From: Cyanobacteria bacterium UBA8803
GTDB taxonomy: Bacteria; Cyanobacteriota; Cyanobacteriia; Cyanobacteriales; Coleofasciculaceae
DNA: 6,787 nt
NCBI GenBank assembly: GCA_003505715.1
Contig: DNXU01000125.1
Coordinates: forward strand, 6,037-12,823
Reading direction: 5' to 3'
Under the pieces are notes generated by a model. That model was given only the letters and a program-made list of their open reading frames with translations, did no database searches and had not been told where the DNA came from. The translations under genes and the position numbers were made by a program. Below, piece by piece: positions 5,191 through 6,787 of this stretch. Position 1 is the first letter of the stretch. The number at the start of each line of letters is the position of its first letter.

Positions 5191-5952
5191 ATGATACAGT
5201 ACAACCCGTTGCAATATCTTCCCACCGCTGAAGAACTGCCTGATTCTGACGATACCCCTGTGGATAATGAACTGCAAAACCTGATTCCTAATCTGTTACG
5301 AGCAATTCTGGCTTTGAATTGGGCAGACCGCATGGACTGGTTTTTGGGAATCGACATGGGGGTCTACTACGACCCAGGTAAAGAGGCCATTGTACCGGAT
5401 GGCTTCCTCAGTTTAGGAGTGGAGCGATTCAAAGGAGGTGGTAAGCTCCGACTCAGCTACGTTCTTTGGCAAGAAAACTATATTGTGCCTTCTTTAGTGT
5501 TAGAGGTAGTCTCGAAAAAGCCTGGTAGTGAGTATGACAGGAAAATGACTAAGTATGCTGAGATAGGTGTGCTGTACTACGTCATTTACAACCCTGACTA
5601 TGGGAGGCGTGACAAGCACTCTGCATTTGAGGTCTATCGCCTAGTAGATGGGATCTACGAGTCTCAGAAGGGAAACCCAGTGTGGATGCCTGAAATTGGT
5701 CTGGGTATTGGTTGTGAGGTGGGTACTCATGAAGGATACGTCAGGGAGTGGCTCTACTGGTATGACCAAGAGGGAAACCGCTTTCCTGCTCCAGATCAAG
5801 TCATTGAACAAGAACGCCAGCGAGCTGAACAAGAACACCAGCGGGCTGAGCAAGAACGCCAGCGAGCTGAAAAACTTCTTCAGCAGCTTGACTCCTTGCG
5901 TGTCAGGTTGCTCGAACAGGGGATTGACTTGGACTTGGAGGAGGACAATTAG
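5191..5952 (+). CDS. Uma2 family (DUF820) PD-(D/E)XK protein with coiled-coil tail
   Basis: This 253-aa protein belongs to the Uma2/DUF820 family, a PD-(D/E)XK nuclease-fold group strongly expanded in cyanobacteria. Its cellular role is mostly unknown. Core motifs from ATG 5191: GVYYDPGKEAIVPDGFLSLGV (57-77) with Asp70 as the acidic PD residue, then PSLVLEVVS (100-108) with Glu105, then YDRKMTKYAEIGVLYYVIYNPD (115-136), where Lys119 or Lys121 and the following Y-x-x-x-GV pattern match the family. The putative active-site residues are therefore kept. The end (203-231) is a charged coiled coil built from QERQRAE-type heptads, then LDSLRVRLLEQGIDLDLEEDN. A TTG at 5176 is in frame, but GGGAG (5178-5182) spaces well to ATG 5191. 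It follows the psaFJ terminator and has its own terminator, so it is monocistronic. Confidence 0.88.
   Translation: MIQYNPLQYLPTAEELPDSDDTPVDNELQNLIPNLLRAILALNWADRMDWFLGIDMGVYYDPGKEAIVPDGFLSLGVERFKGGGKLRLSYVLWQENYIVPSLVLEVVSKKPGSEYDRKMTKYAEIGVLYYVIYNPDYGRRDKHSAFEVYRLVDGIYESQKGNPVWMPEIGLGIGCEVGTHEGYVREWLYWYDQEGNRFPAPDQVIEQERQRAEQEHQRAEQERQRAEKLLQQLDSLRVRLLEQGIDLDLEEDN
5806..5868 (+). repeat. Three 21-bp tandem repeats in the Uma2 coiled coil
   Basis: Three adjacent 21-bp units begin at 5806, 5827 and 5848, each reading GARCAAGAACRCCAGCGRGCT with at most three differences between copies. Each encodes one seven-residue unit (EQERQRA or EQEHQRA), which is one heptad of the coiled coil. The DNA identity, beyond what the protein needs, points to recent slippage expansion. 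The 21-bp period keeps frame and heptad register. Confidence 0.9.
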
Positions 5953-5958
5953 CGATTC

Positions 5959-5994
5959 AGAATCACCGCCCTAGAAGGGCAGTGATTCTTTATT
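5959..5994 (+). terminator. Intrinsic terminator of the Uma2 gene
   Basis: Bases 5959-5971 pair with 5977-5989 (AGAATCAC with GTGATTCT, GCCC with GGGC, one C-A mismatch) around the TAGAA loop. TTATT follows the stem. It starts 6 nt after the Uma2 stop and abuts the stop of the oppositely oriented 56-aa gene, so it may also mark that transcript's end, though the minus-strand side has no U-run. Confidence 0.8.
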
Positions 5995-6160
5995 CATGGG
6001 GATTATTGTTAACGCGACCCTGTAATTTTGCTGTACTATTGCGACGAGGATTAATACATCCAGTAATCAACCAAGCTCCTGCATAGAAAACTCCACCAGC
6101 CAAAACGCTGAGAATCAGGGACAAGGTAAAGGGATGAATGGAGTAAGACTTAAAAGGCAT
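5990..6160 (-). CDS. Small single-helix membrane protein, 56 aa
   Basis: From ATG 6160 the product is 56 aa: a short N-terminus (MPFKSYSIHP), one hydrophobic helix (about 11-34, rich in Gly, Ala and Leu), then a basic Asn-rich tail with INPRRNSTAK. The positive charge after the helix suggests the C-terminus stays in the cytoplasm. The ATG overlaps the end of the upstream 116-aa gene (its TAA is at 6150-6152), which suggests translational coupling. A TTG at 6184 is in frame but less likely. No family is recognised. Support is the overlap, the membrane helix and the hairpin immediately after its stop. Confidence 0.5.
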   Translation of the reverse strand: MPFKSYSIHPFTLSLILSVLAGGVFYAGAWLITGCINPRRNSTAKLQGRVNNNPHE

Positions 6161-6500
6161 AGGAACTGAGTCTTTCTGTGTCAATCATTTGCTGGAATAG
6201 TGCTTGAGCTGGGGTGAGGTAGCGCAAATCTACTTTAATCTGTTCTTGAAAGTGCTTGCACAAGCGGTTCAGGAATTTTTCTAAGAACTCTAGGTTATCT
6301 TCTGGTAGGCTGTAGTTGCGAATTTGGCTGAACCAGTAACAATAGTTTTCTGAATTGATAGCGATCGCAGTCTTATGGTCTTCCATGTCGCACAAGCGAT
6401 GAGCGTAGTTGAATCCAGTTTGCTGAATCTCAATCAGCCATGCCTTTAATTGCTCGACACGCTTGGCTCGTTCTTCGGGATCTTCTGATTCTGCCTGCAT
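6150..6500 (-). CDS. Hypothetical protein, 116 aa
   Basis: I do not recognise this protein. It is predicted soluble and mostly helical. It has a charged N-terminus with ESEDPEERAKRVEQLKAWL (residues 4-22), a centre rich in aromatic and Cys residues (NYAHRLCDMEDH, 31-42; ENYCYWF, 51-57) and a C-terminal helical pair around LEFLEKFLNRLCKHFQEQI (70-88). No signal peptide or membrane segment is seen. ATG 6500 is the only good start; an in-frame stop lies shortly upstream and the Shine-Dalgarno is weak. A HIP1 site at 6361 suggests long residence in the genome. It forms a two-gene unit with the overlapping 56-aa gene, and a toxin-antitoxin remnant lies 90 nt upstream on the same strand. Confidence 0.6.
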   Translation of the reverse strand: MQAESEDPEERAKRVEQLKAWLIEIQQTGFNYAHRLCDMEDHKTAIAINSENYCYWFSQIRNYSLPEDNLEFLEKFLNRLCKHFQEQIKVDLRYLTPAQALFQQMIDTERLSSYAF

Positions 6501-6573
6501 CTGAGTAAATTCATTGACCCTCTTTTAGAGTCAGTCATTGTTTGATTGATTTAAGTCAGATTGTCGTGAGTTT

Positions 6574-6585
6574 GCTACGCGCAGC
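6574..6585. repeat. Near-palindrome GCTACGCGCAGC
   Basis: A 12-bp near-perfect palindrome with one G-T type pair lies 5 nt beyond the end of the truncated toxin gene. GCTACGCG/GCGTAGC-rich motifs are frequent as dispersed repeats in cyanobacteria, so it may be part of a mobile or repeat element close to the toxin deletion. The rest of 6501-6590 shows no gene. Confidence 0.4.
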
Positions 6586-6590
6586 CAAGA

Positions 6591-6704
6591 TCAATACACT
6601 TCATCATGAGTGCCAATATCAATTTTATGTTGCAATTCTGGGCACTTCCGCACCGCCGCTTTGAAAGCTCTAGTAAAAGATGATGATAAAACAAGAGTTT
6701 TCAC
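6591..6704 (-). pseudogene. Internally deleted RelE/YafQ-like type II toxin
   Basis: GTG 6704 opens 37 codons. The first 28 residues (MKTLVLSSSFTRAFK..., then VRKCPELQHKI) match the N-terminus of RelE/YafQ-type mRNA interferase toxins common in cyanobacteria. The last residues, DIGTHDEVY, match the typical C-terminal end of the same family. Full proteins are about 85-90 aa, so about 50 residues are missing between Ile28 and Asp29, including the THKLKG-type and YD-R-type segments that carry the catalytic and binding residues. The join keeps the frame. Its start overlaps the antitoxin stop by 4 nt (GTGA), as expected for an antitoxin-toxin operon. The product is almost surely inactive as a ribonuclease. 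Family assignment rests on recalled motifs. Confidence 0.68.
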
Positions 6705-6787
6705 TTAGTTAACTCAGCCATCAATTCATCAACAGTCCCTCGAAGCACTTGTTCAGTTTTATACTCTTCTTCCTCTTCTTCTTCGTG
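6701..6787 (-). CDS. Antitoxin C-terminus, partial (runs off the window)
   Basis: The last 28 codons of a minus-strand gene are visible. They include seven consecutive glutamates followed by YKTEQVLRGTVDELMAELTK and a TGA stop. Its stop overlaps the GTG start of the toxin remnant, the normal arrangement of type II antitoxin-toxin pairs, so it is read as the cognate antitoxin. The DNA-binding N-terminus lies outside the window, so the antitoxin family is not decidable here. Confidence 0.6.
   Translation of the reverse strand, partial: HEEEEEEEYKTEQVLRGTVDELMAELTK

Noticed and set aside
5166..5357. 63-codon minus-strand frame over the start of the Uma2 gene
   Set aside because: Antisense to a recognised family protein; low-complexity Ser-rich translation without start signals.
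5806..5868. Possible CRISPR-like array
   Set aside because: The 21-bp repeats are directly adjacent with no spacers and lie inside a coding region as coiled-coil heptads.
5648..5974. 108-codon plus-strand frame within the 3' part of the Uma2 gene, and a minus-strand frame at 5641-5853
   Set aside because: Both run through the 21-bp repeats in other frames and give repetitive translations. The Uma2 frame carries the conserved motifs.

Overview
The window comes from a cyanobacterium, probably a filamentous one. It carries four photosystem I genes (psaL, psaI, psaF, psaJ) and a Psb32-type thylakoid repair protein. It also has five copies of the HIP1 octamer GCGATCGC, an octameric short tandem repeat at the left edge, and a cyanobacteria-typical Uma2 (DUF820) protein. 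The genus cannot be fixed from the sequence alone.

Layout: 1-48 is a TCACTCCC tandem repeat. 110-1306 (+) encodes a FemAB-like/COG3146 acyltransferase-fold protein, followed 85 nt later by a DUF4346 protein (1392-1775, +). A hairpin at 1806-1846 separates these from the convergent psb32/TPM gene (1874-2599, -). Divergent from psb32 is a small 78-aa protein (2731-2967, +) whose last nine residues, DFDDDDIPF, closely match the C-terminal tail of single-stranded DNA-binding protein (SSB). A long purine/pyrimidine hairpin (3027-3071) then precedes psaL (3213-3707) and psaI (3777-3893). A 415-nt spacer with a doubtful 34-aa ORF leads to psaF (4309-4803) and psaJ (4843-4971), closed by a strong intrinsic terminator (5040-5072).

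The right part is accessory. It holds a Uma2-family PD-(D/E)XK protein with a repeat-built coiled-coil tail (5191-5952, +) and its terminator. On the minus strand follow a two-gene unit of unknown function (116 aa and a 56-aa one-helix membrane protein, with overlapping stop and start) and, at the right edge, a toxin-antitoxin remnant. There the antitoxin C-terminus runs off the window and overlaps by 4 nt a RelE/YafQ-like toxin gene cut to 37 codons, apparently by an internal in-frame deletion.

Functionally the centre is a photosystem I peripheral-subunit locus: PsaL and PsaI form the oligomerisation domain, and PsaF and PsaJ the lumenal donor side and its anchor. The flanks are house-keeping or lineage-specific genes. 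The observations most worth following are the SSB-tail-bearing small protein, the internally deleted toxin and the joined psaLI/psaFJ arrangement.
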